Of a stretch of 64,000 bases of DNA, positions 17,464 to 25,915 are shown one piece after another. Every line of letters begins with the position of its first letter. Position 1 is the first letter of the stretch. Below the pieces are notes generated by a model. That model was not told the DNA's origin. It worked only from the letters and a program-made list of their open reading frames with translations, and ran no database searches. The stretch comes from Oceanirhabdus seepicola. GTDB lineage: Bacteria; Bacillota; Clostridia; Clostridiales; Clostridiaceae. Made by a program: the position numbers and the translations under genes. The stretch covers positions 1-64,000 of the forward strand of contig NZ_JAGSOJ010000003.1 in assembly GCF_023684385.1 (NCBI RefSeq), read 5' to 3'.

Positions 17464-18525
17464 GTGAGATATCCTTGTCTTGAAGTGGATTTAAAAAAGG
17501 TTGAAGAAAACACTAGATTTATTGTTGATAAATGCAGTGAAAAGGGAATAAAATCTTTTGTAGTTATGAAGGTATATTGTGGCTTTAAAGAAATTGCTGA
17601 GGCGTCACTTAGAGGCGGAGCATATGGACTTGCTGACTCAAGAGTACAGAATCTTGAGAAGGTAAAAGAACTTGATTGTCCTAAACTTTTACTAAGAATC
17701 CCTATGAAGAGTGAGGCTCATGATGTAGTTAGACTTGCGGATATAAGTTTGAACTCAGAAATAGAGACTATTATGCAACTAGATGAAGAAGCAAGAAATC
17801 AGGGGACGGTTCATAAGATTATATTAATGATTGATCTTGGAGATTTAAGAGAAGGGGTATGGTTCCAGAGTATTGATACCATTGTTGAAGATATATTAAA
17901 ACTTAAAAATATTAAACTTCATGGTATTGGAACAAACCTTACTTGTTATGGTGGTGTTATGCCAGATGATGAGAATCTTGGAAAGTTATTAGAAATAAAA
18001 AATGAAATAGAGAAGAAACACAATATAACTCTTGAGACTGTGTCAGGTGGAAATTCAAGTAGTTTATATAAGGTATTAAATGATACAATGCCTGAAGGGG
18101 TAAACATGCTACGAATTGGAGAAACCATAGTTTTAGGAAGAGAAACAGCCTATGGAGAGTTGGTAGAAGGTATGCATGAGGATGCATTTACTCTTAAAGG
18201 GGAGATAGTTGAACTTAAGAAGAAACCATCAGTTCCAATAGGTACAATAGGGATGGATGCATTTGGAAATAAACCTACATTTGAAGACAGAGGAGAAATT
18301 CGAAGAGCAATTATAGCAGTTGGAAGACAGGATGTAAATCCAGATGGGCTTGATCCTTTGGATGAGAAAATAGATATACTTGGAGCTAGTAGTGATCATC
18401 TTTTAATGGATGTTACAAATTCTTCAAAAGAATATAGAGTTGGAGATATCATTGAATTTAAGGTTGATTATGGTGCATTGTTGAATGTAAGCACTTCAGA
18501 GTATGTTGCTAAGGTTTTTAAATAG
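17464..18525 (+). CDS. orr: Ornithine racemase (PLP-dependent)
   Basis: The start is GTG 17464, six bases after a GGGGGAG site, giving 353 residues, the length of the known clostridial ornithine racemase. It is a fold-type III PLP enzyme like alanine racemase; the PLP lysine is Lys36 in VVMKVYCG. It converts L-ornithine to the D-form used by OraSE and so opens the pathway. Generic annotation would be "alanine/ornithine racemase"; operon context fixes the substrate. A terminator follows at 18541. Confidence 0.92.
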   Translation: MRYPCLEVDLKKVEENTRFIVDKCSEKGIKSFVVMKVYCGFKEIAEASLRGGAYGLADSRVQNLEKVKELDCPKLLLRIPMKSEAHDVVRLADISLNSEIETIMQLDEEARNQGTVHKIILMIDLGDLREGVWFQSIDTIVEDILKLKNIKLHGIGTNLTCYGGVMPDDENLGKLLEIKNEIEKKHNITLETVSGGNSSSLYKVLNDTMPEGVNMLRIGETIVLGRETAYGELVEGMHEDAFTLKGEIVELKKKPSVPIGTIGMDAFGNKPTFEDRGEIRRAIIAVGRQDVNPDGLDPLDEKIDILGASSDHLLMDVTNSSKEYRVGDIIEFKVDYGALLNVSTSEYVAKVFK

Positions 18526-18540
18526 AATATTAATAATTAG

Positions 18541-18574
18541 ACCGCACAGTGGAAGATTGCTGTGTGTTTTTTTG
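18541..18574 (+). terminator. Terminator of the ornithine operon
   Basis: CGCACAG pairs with CTGTGTG across a ten-base loop and is followed by seven T. It lies 18 bp past the stop of ornithine racemase. Confidence 0.8.
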
Positions 18575-18624
18575 TCTTATCGAAAAAATGAATAAGATGG
18601 ATAGGCTCTATAGAAATTACCTAT

Positions 18625-18653
18625 TCGACAAAATAACGCTAATTTAGTAATAT
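18625..18653 (+). promoter_or_regulatory. Possible sigma-A promoter of the ABC importer
   Basis: TCGACA and TAATAT are separated by 17 bases, about 50 bp upstream of the binding-protein gene. The -35 is good and the -10 only fair. The -35 also overlaps a TTCGACA word, the complement of a Spo0A box, but a single 7-mer is weak evidence. Confidence 0.4.
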
Positions 18654-18705
18654 TAGATGGTATGTGTTAAAAGTACAAAAGAATGTTTTAGGAGGAGAAT
18701 AAGAG

Positions 18706-20004
18706 ATGAAAAAATTTAACAAAATAATTTCCATAGTTATGATTTCAATCATGACAATGGCTGCTTTTGTTGGGTGTGGAGCGAAAGAGGGGTCTACAGA
18801 CTCATCAGTAGATACAAAAGAATCGAAAAAAGAACATATAAGTTTATGGTTACCACCTATTGGTGAAAATGATGAAAAAGTTTGGGAGCCAATCCTAAAA
18901 GAATTTGAAGAGGCTAATAATTGTGAAATCGATTTAGAAATTATATCTTGGGAAAACTATCCTGAGAAATACGCTACAGGTATAGCAGCAGGGGAAGGTC
19001 CTGATGTTGGGTATATGTATGCTGAAATGTTCCCGCAATTCATTGAAGTTGGGGCAGTTGAAGATTTAACATCTTACTTAACTGAAGAAGATTATGAAAA
19101 CTACATATATATAGAAGATGGAAAGATGTTAGGAGGCTTATATGGACTTGCTATTGAAGCTGCTAACCCAGCAGTATTATACTATAACAAGGATATATTA
19201 GCTGAAATAGGTGAAGAACCTCCTGTAACTTGGGAAGATTTTAGAAGAATAGCTAAAAAAGCTACAAAAGATACTGATGGTGATGGAAAAATAGACCAAT
19301 GGGGATTTGCTCAAGGTTGGGGTAGAAAAATGTTCGGAGATCTTAACTGGAACTGGTATGGATTCAATTGGCAAGCTGGTGGAGAATTATACAATGATGA
19401 CTTAAAAACAGTAAGATTTAATGATGAGGCAGGACTTGAAGCAGCTCAATTCTTATATGACCTTAAATTTGTGGACAAAGTTCTTCCAAATAACGCAATG
19501 GCACAAACAAACAAAGAGATGTTACAAACAACTTTTGGACCTGGTAAAGCTGCATTTAGTATATGGTTATCATCTGCTGCAGATGAGATACTAGATAAAT
19601 CATTTCCAGATCTAAACTATGGATTCATCACTTCTCTTCAAAACAAAGATATGGGGACATTCGCTTCTGTTGACCAATTAACATTAATGTCAGCAGCTGA
19701 AAATAAAGAGTTATCTTTTAAGTTAATGGAACATATGCTAAGTGTTGATTCTATGACTAAATTTCACGCTTATCATCCAAGAGCACCAATATCTAAAGAA
19801 GAGCCATACCAAGGAGATGAAAGACTTAAAGAAATGATTCAAAATGATAAAGGAATATACAGACCATTAGTGGTAGCTCCTCATGGTGTTGAAGTATATG
19901 AATATTTATGGAAACAATTACAAAGTATGATGGCTGGAGAAGTTACTCCACAAGAAGCTTTAGATGAAGCTGCAAGATACGCAAATGATTTATTAGCACA
20001 ATAA
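18706..20004 (+). CDS. ABC transporter, sugar-type solute-binding lipoprotein
   Basis: A 432-residue extracellular binding protein (family 1, maltose-binding-like). The signal peptide ends in a lipobox with Cys24 (AAFVGC), so it is lipid-anchored. Family features include the ISWENYPEKYATGIAAGEGPDVGYM segment, of which 20 residues or fewer are diagnostic, and a calcium-loop-like DTDGDGKIDQWG near residue 190. It delivers substrate to the two permeases that follow. A GGAGGAG ribosome site lies before the ATG. The sugar is not predictable from sequence. A long perfect hairpin separates it from the permease genes, consistent with higher expression of the binding protein. Confidence 0.92.
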   Translation: MKKFNKIISIVMISIMTMAAFVGCGAKEGSTDSSVDTKESKKEHISLWLPPIGENDEKVWEPILKEFEEANNCEIDLEIISWENYPEKYATGIAAGEGPDVGYMYAEMFPQFIEVGAVEDLTSYLTEEDYENYIYIEDGKMLGGLYGLAIEAANPAVLYYNKDILAEIGEEPPVTWEDFRRIAKKATKDTDGDGKIDQWGFAQGWGRKMFGDLNWNWYGFNWQAGGELYNDDLKTVRFNDEAGLEAAQFLYDLKFVDKVLPNNAMAQTNKEMLQTTFGPGKAAFSIWLSSAADEILDKSFPDLNYGFITSLQNKDMGTFASVDQLTLMSAAENKELSFKLMEHMLSVDSMTKFHAYHPRAPISKEEPYQGDERLKEMIQNDKGIYRPLVVAPHGVEVYEYLWKQLQSMMAGEVTPQEALDEAARYANDLLAQ

Positions 20005-20020
20005 CATAAATCCTCATCTT

Positions 20021-20065
20021 AAGAACAAGCATTAAAAATAGAGTCTATTTTTAATGCTTGTTCTT
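20021..20065 (+). repeat. Perfect 22-bp inverted repeat between binding protein and permease genes
   Basis: The arms 20021-20042 and 20044-20065 are exact complements with a single base between them, forming a very stable RNA hairpin (the tip opens to a small loop). It ends in TTTG and an A-run rather than a clear T-run. Such intercistronic hairpins commonly protect or partly terminate the upstream mRNA so that binding protein exceeds permease. Confidence 0.85.
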
Positions 20066-20099
20066 TGAAAAAAATAAAAGGATAGGGAAGGATGATGTT

Positions 20100-20978
20100 A
20101 TGAAGAAATCATTAAAAAAAGCTAGTGCTTATGGGTATGTATTACCACTTTTTATATTACTAACAAGTTTTTATGTAATACCAATAATAATGTCTTTATT
20201 TTTTAGCTTTACTAAATATAATATTATGACTCCTGCAAAATATATTGGTTTAAAGAACTATATGAATCTTTTTAAAGATAAAATGTTTATTGTATCTTTG
20301 AAAAATACTTTTATTTTTACTATATGTGTTGTTCCTGTTCAGTCTATACTTTCCTTAATTCTAGCAGTATGTCTCACTGGACGAGGTAAAAGCAAGTTAG
20401 CCGAGTTTGTTAAGGGAGTAATGTTTATCCCTGTTATATCTTCAATGATACTTATTGGAATTGTTTGGAGAATTATTCTTAATGGGCAAGAATCGCCTCT
20501 TAATGTGATTTTCACATTTCTAGGTTTTGATGTACCAAATTGGATTGGAGACCCTAAACTTGCTCTTATTACAATGATGATCATTGCTATATGGAAAAAT
20601 GTAGGGTATTTTATGGTGATATATATTGCTGGAATTATGGATATTCCTAAAAGTTATTATGAAGCGGCAAAGGTAGATGGTGCAAGTAAGTGGAATGAAT
20701 TTTGGAATATTACAGTTCCTCTTTTAAAGCCTACAACAATTATGGTTGTCTTCTTAGGGTTTATATGGTCATTTCAGATATTTGACCTAGTATATACTCT
20801 AACTGGAGGGGGACCAGGTATGAGTACAATGACTGTAGTACTTCATATATATAATTTAGCGTTTAAACAGTTTAATGCAGGGTATGCAATGGCAGCAGCC
20901 AATGTTTTATTCTTTATAATTGCATTTTTTTCAATACTTCAGAAAAAGTTTTTAAAAAGAGATGAGTCAATATATTAG
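20100..20978 (+). CDS. ABC transporter permease (MalF/UgpA type)
   Basis: A 292-residue permease starting at ATG 20100 (MKKSLKKASAYG), after a GGAAGG ribosome site. It has six predicted membrane helices and the EAA motif (YYEAAKVDGASKWNEFWNITVPLLKP, residues about 185-210), which docks the ATPase. The C-terminal segment TLTGGGPGMSTMTVV is typical of MalF-like sugar permeases. It pairs with the next permease. No ATPase gene is in the operon, so it must use a shared ATPase encoded elsewhere. Confidence 0.92.
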   Translation: MKKSLKKASAYGYVLPLFILLTSFYVIPIIMSLFFSFTKYNIMTPAKYIGLKNYMNLFKDKMFIVSLKNTFIFTICVVPVQSILSLILAVCLTGRGKSKLAEFVKGVMFIPVISSMILIGIVWRIILNGQESPLNVIFTFLGFDVPNWIGDPKLALITMMIIAIWKNVGYFMVIYIAGIMDIPKSYYEAAKVDGASKWNEFWNITVPLLKPTTIMVVFLGFIWSFQIFDLVYTLTGGGPGMSTMTVVLHIYNLAFKQFNAGYAMAAANVLFFIIAFFSILQKKFLKRDESIY

Positions 20979-20989
20979 GGGGAAAATAA

Positions 20990-21799
20990 ATGAAGAGTAT
21001 AAAAAGAATAACTGGAGATATTTTGTTATTGATGATTGCGTGCTGTATGATAGTTCCCTTTATATATATGATAATAACTTCATTTAAAGTTACATATACG
21101 GCGTATAATTTTGATTTTTCTCTTTCTAATGTAACTTTTCAGAACTATATTACAATATTTAAAGAGAAAAACTTTTTACATTATTTTTTCAATAGTATGT
21201 TTATATCTATGGGAGGAGTTATTTTAAATGTACTTTTCAGTAGTTTAGCTGGATTTGCATTTGCCAAAAAAGATTTTCCGGGAAATGATAAATTATTTTT
21301 CTATATGATTATGACACTTATTATACCTTCTCAGGTTACAATGATACCTCTTTATATAATAATGAGGAATTTAGGATGGATAAATAGCTATTATGCGCTT
21401 ATTCTTCCTATACCAACAGCTTTTGGGGTGTTTTTAATGCGTCAGGCAATACTAAATGTACCTGATGAGTTGTTGGATTCTGCAAGAATAGATGGTTGCT
21501 CGGATATTAGAATGTTTTTTCAAATAATTATACCACTTATAAAACCAGCTATTATAACCCTTACTATTTTTACATTTATAGGTGCGTGGAATGAATTCCT
21601 ATGGCCGTTAATAATGACCACTGATGATTCAGTACGAACACTTACAGTTGGACTCTCAAATATGCAAGCTCAGTATACTGTAAATTATGGATTGGTTATG
21701 GCTGGTGCAACCCTAACATTTATGCCTTCTTTTGTTTTTTATTTAATAATGCAAAAGCAATTTGTTGAAGGAGTTACTTTGTCAGGAATGAAGGGGTAG
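20990..21799 (+). CDS. ABC transporter permease (MalG/UgpE type)
   Basis: A 269-residue permease with six membrane helices and the EAA loop (LLDSARIDGCSDIRMFFQIIIP). The C-terminus has the MalG-like segment GAWNEFLWPLIM and ends in KQFVEGVTLSGMKG, typical of the second permease of sugar importers. It lies 11 bp from the first permease, with a GGGGGAA site. It completes the membrane part of the importer. Confidence 0.92.
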   Translation: MKSIKRITGDILLLMIACCMIVPFIYMIITSFKVTYTAYNFDFSLSNVTFQNYITIFKEKNFLHYFFNSMFISMGGVILNVLFSSLAGFAFAKKDFPGNDKLFFYMIMTLIIPSQVTMIPLYIIMRNLGWINSYYALILPIPTAFGVFLMRQAILNVPDELLDSARIDGCSDIRMFFQIIIPLIKPAIITLTIFTFIGAWNEFLWPLIMTTDDSVRTLTVGLSNMQAQYTVNYGLVMAGATLTFMPSFVFYLIMQKQFVEGVTLSGMKG

Positions 21800-21811
21800 A
21801 TATGTTAGATT

Positions 21812-21853
21812 AACCATAAAAGGCATAGATAAGTTTTCTTGCCCTTTATGGTT
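21812..21853. terminator. Hairpin downstream of the ABC operon
   Basis: AACCATAAAAGGCA pairs with TGCCCTTTATGGTT (one mismatch) across a loop of 14 bases. There is no T-run, so it may stabilise the transcript end or act with another factor. It lies between two convergent genes. Confidence 0.5.
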
Positions 21854-21901
21854 AGCATAAGAATGAATTAAAATAAAGTGACATCAGTTAATTGGTTTTA
21901 T

Positions 21902-22519
21902 TTATTCTAAACTATATAGAGCTCTCTTAAAGAAATTAATAAACCCACTATCATAACTATTTCCTGCTACATTATCATTATTTTGGATATCCATATAAAA
22001 TCTACCTGATTCAATTTCCACTGATAATGAATCAAGGGGAAAGCCAGAAATCCTATTTTTATGAGGGTGAGAATTGATTATAAACTCTTCTGATGATATG
22101 TCGTTTCCATCATATTCTATAATCGTATTCTCATCTAGTACCAGACATATACCATTTTTATATGTAGCAACAGCTTGACCACCCATTTTATCAGCAAGAG
22201 AAGCGTAGTATTCAATCATTTCCTCATCATTAAGTGTTTTTCCATTAATCCTTCTAACGTGTACCCCAGGCTGTTCATTCTTTTCTAACCCTTTAATAAA
22301 CAATCCAGAATCACAGGAAAAAACAGGTCTCTTAAGGACTTTATAATAGGTTAGTGCTTTGAGTTTTGCATTCTCAAGTGGGTCATTACCACTCTCATCT
22401 ACATCAGGAAAATCATTATTAAAATCTCTTAAAGATAAAATATCAACATCTAATGTGTCCAGTATTTTTTTCATGGAATTAAGCTTGCCAGGATTTGTTG
22501 TGCCGTATACTATTTTCAA
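21902..22519 (-). CDS. Non-canonical purine NTP pyrophosphatase (RdgB/HAM1-like)
   Basis: A 205-residue house-cleaning enzyme that hydrolyses XTP and dITP to monophosphates and so keeps deaminated purines out of DNA and RNA. The N-terminal motif TTNPGKL (residues 7-13) and a central SCDSGLFIKGL, equivalent to the usual D-S-G-L active site, are present. The start is a TTG at 22519 with an AGGGG site ten bases upstream; no in-frame ATG fits better. It stands alone between convergent and divergent neighbours. The family is clear, but the sequence is somewhat diverged from typical RdgB. Confidence 0.82.
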   Translation of the reverse strand: MKIVYGTTNPGKLNSMKKILDTLDVDILSLRDFNNDFPDVDESGNDPLENAKLKALTYYKVLKRPVFSCDSGLFIKGLEKNEQPGVHVRRINGKTLNDEEMIEYYASLADKMGGQAVATYKNGICLVLDENTIIEYDGNDISSEEFIINSHPHKNRISGFPLDSLSVEIESGRFYMDIQNNDNVAGNSYDSGFINFFKRALYSLE

Positions 22520-22606
22520 TTACATTCATCCCCTTATTCTTATGTATTGTAATATTAATAGTATAATGTATTGTCATATATATGTAAAAGAAGAATAATA
22601 ATAATA

Positions 22607-22624
22607 TTGGCAGAAGCATTGCTT
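22607..22624 (+). promoter_or_regulatory. Candidate sigma-54 promoter for the secreted paralogs
   Basis: TTGGCAGAAGCATTGCTT matches TGGCAC-N5-TTGC with one mismatch (G for C at the end of the -24 element) and the correct ten-base GG-to-GC spacing. It lies 76 bp upstream of the ATG at 22700. Competing TATAAT elements lie at 22650-22672, so a sigma-A promoter is also possible. Confidence 0.5.
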
Positions 22625-22699
22625 ATTTTTGAATAAAAAGGTCGTTAGATATAATAGTTTGAATGGTATAATATGTATATGGTTTTAAGGGGGGATAAA

Positions 22700-23308
22700 A
22701 TGAAGAAAATTTCGATTGGACTAGTGTATTTTGGTGTTCTATTATCAATATTTATAAATGTATATGCTGATATTCCAAATAAGACTGTTGTGATAGGAGA
22801 AAATGCATACACTTTTGAGTATGCACATGATGAAAATAATTCTCTTGAAATCAGAGAGGCTATTAAGAATAGTAGAGGTAAAATATTGGTGAAAGTTAAT
22901 GATAAGTGGTTTGATAATCAAGGACAAATTTTTGAAGACTACAATACTTTACCTCAAATTAAATTAAAATATTCAAATGGGGTTATAAAAAGATACAGAA
23001 AAGGTGATGGTGAATTAATAATTCAGAAAAAACAAGAAATTGATAAATCAATATTAAGTTCTTTAAAAGGGTTTTTCTTAATTGTAGAAGATGGAAAATG
23101 GGAAGTAGCTATTGGTGAAACTAAGAGGTTTAGAATAATTAACCCAACTCATATTGATTATGAAGTTAAAGTATCTAAAAATGGACTATTAGAGATTGTA
23201 AAAGGTTATAATTATCTAGAAATTACAGGTGAAAAAGAAGGCGTTACCAACATGACTTTTAAAATAAAAAATAAGTTTCGTACTACTAAAGTTGTTGTAA
23301 CAGAATAG
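22700..23308 (+). CDS. Unknown secreted protein, paralog 1
   Basis: The start at ATG 22700 (MKKISIGLVYFG) follows a GGGGGG site and gives 202 residues. A signal peptide covers about residues 1-23, with cleavage near VYADIPN. The mature part has a module shared with the next gene: VVIGENAYTFEYA, NSLEIREAIKNS, then KVNDKWFDNQG. The C-terminal 90 residues are beta-rich and may form an Ig-like fold (WEVAIGETKRFRI, then LEITGEKEGVTNMTFKI). It contains no catalytic motif. It resembles extracellular proteins with copper-amine-oxidase-like or BIG_2-type repeats, but I cannot assign it. Confidence 0.75.
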   Translation: MKKISIGLVYFGVLLSIFINVYADIPNKTVVIGENAYTFEYAHDENNSLEIREAIKNSRGKILVKVNDKWFDNQGQIFEDYNTLPQIKLKYSNGVIKRYRKGDGELIIQKKQEIDKSILSSLKGFFLIVEDGKWEVAIGETKRFRIINPTHIDYEVKVSKNGLLEIVKGYNYLEITGEKEGVTNMTFKIKNKFRTTKVVVTE

Positions 23309-23331
23309 ATGAGCATTAAAGGAGTGATATA

Positions 23332-24150
23332 ATGAAGCGATTAGGTATTGTTTTCATATTCTGTGTGTTTTGCATGGGATATGCTATTAATGTATATGGA
23401 GATGCTAATGAAGATTTTTTGCTTGTAGGTAATAAGAAATTTACTATTGAATATGCGAGTGATTTTATGAATAGTCTTGAGATAAGTAAGGCTATAATAG
23501 AATCTAATTACAATTGTTACTTTAATATAAATAATAAATGGTATGATTTAGATGGAAATTTAATTGAAGATGAAGACATTATTAAGAGTATTAGTTATAA
23601 AAAGGAAATGAAAAGGAAATCACAAGGTGAATTAAAAAAGGAAAATATAAATTTTGATGATTATGATGAACAAATTATTGAAAGCAGTTTATATATTGAT
23701 GAGACGGAGTTTATATATTTTGTTTTAAAAGATGGTGAAGCTATAGATGTTACTTTAGATGGAAAATCAATAGAGGTTAAGATAATAAATACCCAAATAC
23801 TCATAAAGCCGAAAAAAGCAGGAACTTCTAAGATTGTAGTTAAAAATAAAAACACCGAGAAAATACGTCATATAAGAAAATATAACGTTTTGAACATCAA
23901 AAAAGAAGACGGAATGAAGTTTAATGCAAATGATTTAACATTGAGGGAAGGAGAAACATTTCAATTAAAAGCTAATGGGAAGAAACTATCAAATTTCAAA
24001 CATTTAAATATTGCAAATTCTAGGAAAGGAATAATTGATGTTCATAGGGATGGTTTAATAAAAGCATTACAACCTGGACGGGTAGTTTTTGAAATACATA
24101 ATGAGGAAACGGAGGAAAGAATTTGTTTCTTAATAAATGTAGTAAAATAA
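23332..24150 (+). CDS. Unknown secreted protein, paralog 2
   Basis: A 272-residue secreted protein with a signal peptide (cleavage near VYGDANE), 23 bp after its paralog. The N-terminal 90 residues repeat the paralog's pattern (FLLVGNKKFTIEYA, MNSLEISKAI, FNINNKWYDLDG). A beta-rich domain follows, and the last 80 residues look like a bacterial Ig-like (BIG_2) domain: LTLREGETFQLKANG, then VHRDGLIKALQPGRVVFEI. The pair arose by duplication and divergence. The proteins are likely surface or matrix components; function unknown. Confidence 0.75.
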   Translation: MKRLGIVFIFCVFCMGYAINVYGDANEDFLLVGNKKFTIEYASDFMNSLEISKAIIESNYNCYFNINNKWYDLDGNLIEDEDIIKSISYKKEMKRKSQGELKKENINFDDYDEQIIESSLYIDETEFIYFVLKDGEAIDVTLDGKSIEVKIINTQILIKPKKAGTSKIVVKNKNTEKIRHIRKYNVLNIKKEDGMKFNANDLTLREGETFQLKANGKKLSNFKHLNIANSRKGIIDVHRDGLIKALQPGRVVFEIHNEETEERICFLINVVK

Positions 24151-24178
24151 TTTGATTAAATCAAATAAAAAATAATTA

Positions 24179-24259
24179 AACAGGGTTATTATAAAAGTCT
24201 AATAAAAGTCTAATAAAAGTCTAATAAAAGTCTAATAAAAGTTTTATAATTCCCCTGTT
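24179..24259. terminator. Convergent terminator with an 11-bp tandem repeat in its loop
   Basis: The arms 24179-24196 and 24242-24259 (AACAGGG...TATAAAA and its near complement) can pair for about 16 bp. Between them lie five units of TAATAAAAGTC (24189-24243; first and last slightly changed). It sits between the + strand secreted gene and the - strand nucleoside hydrolase gene, so it probably ends both transcripts. The repeat number may vary by slippage. Confidence 0.7.
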
Positions 24260-24275
24260 CTTAATAACTTTAATA

Positions 24276-25199
24276 TTATTTAAGTTCTAATGTATTTAAG
24301 AATAAATCCATAACCTTTTCTGCATTAACTTCATTTAAAATTAAGCATTTTTTACTTTCAGGATAGAACATATTCCAGGAATCTACAAGAAGTTGTCCTC
24401 TTGTTACACCTTGTGTAACTACTTTCACTGGTGCTGTGATTCCACTACAACAGCTATTATCTAGATAATAAGCTATATTTAAAATATCATTAATGATACA
24501 ACCATCAAAGTTCTCAACTTTTCTATGGAAGTCCATATAAAACTTTGTAACCTCATATATGAAGTTTCCAACCTCATTTTTATCCTTAAAGTTAAGGGTT
24601 ACATCAGGTGTTAAGAATATTTTGCGTGTCACATCCAATGTTACCATTGTCATTGGGACCGTAGACTCTAAAATAAGTTCTACAGACCTTGGATCATGAT
24701 AATAATTGAACTCTGTAACAGGTGACATATTCCCAAATGCTTTATAGGTACCACCCATTGAGATGATTGAGTTGCATTTATTGAAAGTATTATTATCCTT
24801 TAAGTATGCTCTAGCAAGATTAGTTAGAGGACCTAAGGCAATGATATCTATGTTATCATATTCTTTTAAACTTTCTAAAATAAAATCTTCAGCTTGTACA
24901 TCTGAACGGTAATCAAAATCTTTTCCATAGTAAGTTTCTCCAAGACCATCTTCACCATGGGTATCTTTTGCGTCAATGTACTCCCCATCAAGATTAGGAA
25001 TTCCACTAGTATAAACAGGAATATCCTCACCTAAAAGATTTAAAATAGCTTTTATATTTTTAGCACTTTCTAAACTATTAACATTTCCACTTACACTTGT
25101 TATGCCAATGATATCAATTTTAGCTTTAATAGCAAATATTAAAGCTAACGCATCATCTATTCCACAATCACAATCTATGATAACCTTATTTCTAATCAT
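24276..25199 (-). CDS. queK: Inosine-uridine-type nucleoside hydrolase, probable queuosine hydrolase
   Basis: A 307-residue protein of the IUNH family, with the aspartate cluster DCDCGIDDA (residues 9-17), GPLTNLARA near 122 and the conserved STVPMTMVTLDVT. General members cleave purine or pyrimidine ribosides. Here the gene overlaps a YhhQ-type transporter by eight bases and lies near a radical-SAM gene. That trio matches the queuine salvage set described in Clostridioides difficile, where QueK hydrolyses queuosine to queuine. The function is therefore inferred from context; an ordinary nucleoside hydrolase cannot be excluded. The start ATG 25199 has GAGGGAG upstream. Confidence 0.75.
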   Translation of the reverse strand: MIRNKVIIDCDCGIDDALALIFAIKAKIDIIGITSVSGNVNSLESAKNIKAILNLLGEDIPVYTSGIPNLDGEYIDAKDTHGEDGLGETYYGKDFDYRSDVQAEDFILESLKEYDNIDIIALGPLTNLARAYLKDNNTFNKCNSIISMGGTYKAFGNMSPVTEFNYYHDPRSVELILESTVPMTMVTLDVTRKIFLTPDVTLNFKDKNEVGNFIYEVTKFYMDFHRKVENFDGCIINDILNIAYYLDNSCCSGITAPVKVVTQGVTRGQLLVDSWNMFYPESKKCLILNEVNAEKVMDLFLNTLELK

Positions 25200-25908
25200 C
25201 TGCTCCCTCTCTTGGAGTAATGTTCGACATTAGATACATGAAAGGTGTATCTAGAATTGCAGCGATATACTTAACTATCAAAGTTGTGATAATTACAGTA
25301 AAAGCAATTGACATTGGAAAGATACCAACTAATGCAAAACCTAAGGTTACAAGAATAGAATCAACAAGTTGTGATATTAGTGTTGAACCATTATTTCTAA
25401 TCCATAATGTTTTTCTAGAGTCATTCCAGTTCTTAAGCTTTGAATAAACGTAAACATCCAATGATTGACTAATGAGGTATACCAAATTTCCTACTAAAAC
25501 AGCTTTTAAAGCACCACCATTAATTGAGAAAAATAGATTTAGAGCCTCATTAAAGTTTGAACTATAATCAAGTCCTTGAAATATTGTGGAAATATACATG
25601 ATTATTATAAATGAAATGTTTGCGAATATTGAAATATGAACGGATTTTTTTGCTTCCTTATATCCATATTTCTCGTTTAAAAGGTCAGTGGCAAGGAATA
25701 TACCTGCAAACATAACATTACCTAAGGTTGCTTCAAGTTCAAAGAGTCCAAAATCAAATATTACACCTTTGTTAACTTGTAGATTAGCAGCAATAACACT
25801 TAGGATGATGTACCCTAAAATACCACGTTTCCCAAAGAATTTGTATGCAGCCGCTATAAGTGCAAAATTTACAACTGCAAAGATTAAAAATACTAATAAA
25901 TTATTCAT
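25192..25908 (-). CDS. yhhQ: Queuosine precursor transporter (YhhQ family)
   Basis: A 238-residue membrane protein with six to seven helices. The signature DLLNEKYGYKEAKKSV (residues 73-88) and the LAT motif before it mark the YhhQ/COG1738 family, which imports preQ0, preQ1 or queuine/queuosine. A GGAGGAG site precedes ATG 25908, and a short leader with a candidate preQ1-type aptamer and a strong promoter lie upstream. It is cotranscribed with the queK-like gene and appears to feed substrate to the salvage enzymes. Confidence 0.9.
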   Translation of the reverse strand: MNNLLVFLIFAVVNFALIAAAYKFFGKRGILGYIILSVIAANLQVNKGVIFDFGLFELEATLGNVMFAGIFLATDLLNEKYGYKEAKKSVHISIFANISFIIIMYISTIFQGLDYSSNFNEALNLFFSINGGALKAVLVGNLVYLISQSLDVYVYSKLKNWNDSRKTLWIRNNGSTLISQLVDSILVTLGFALVGIFPMSIAFTVIITTLIVKYIAAILDTPFMYLMSNITPREGADD

Positions 25909-25915
25909 AATTATC

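Noticed and set aside
18624..18630. TTCGACA, a single Spo0A-box-like word before the ABC importer
   Set aside because: A 7-mer of this composition is expected several times by chance in 64 kb; no second copy or shared context.
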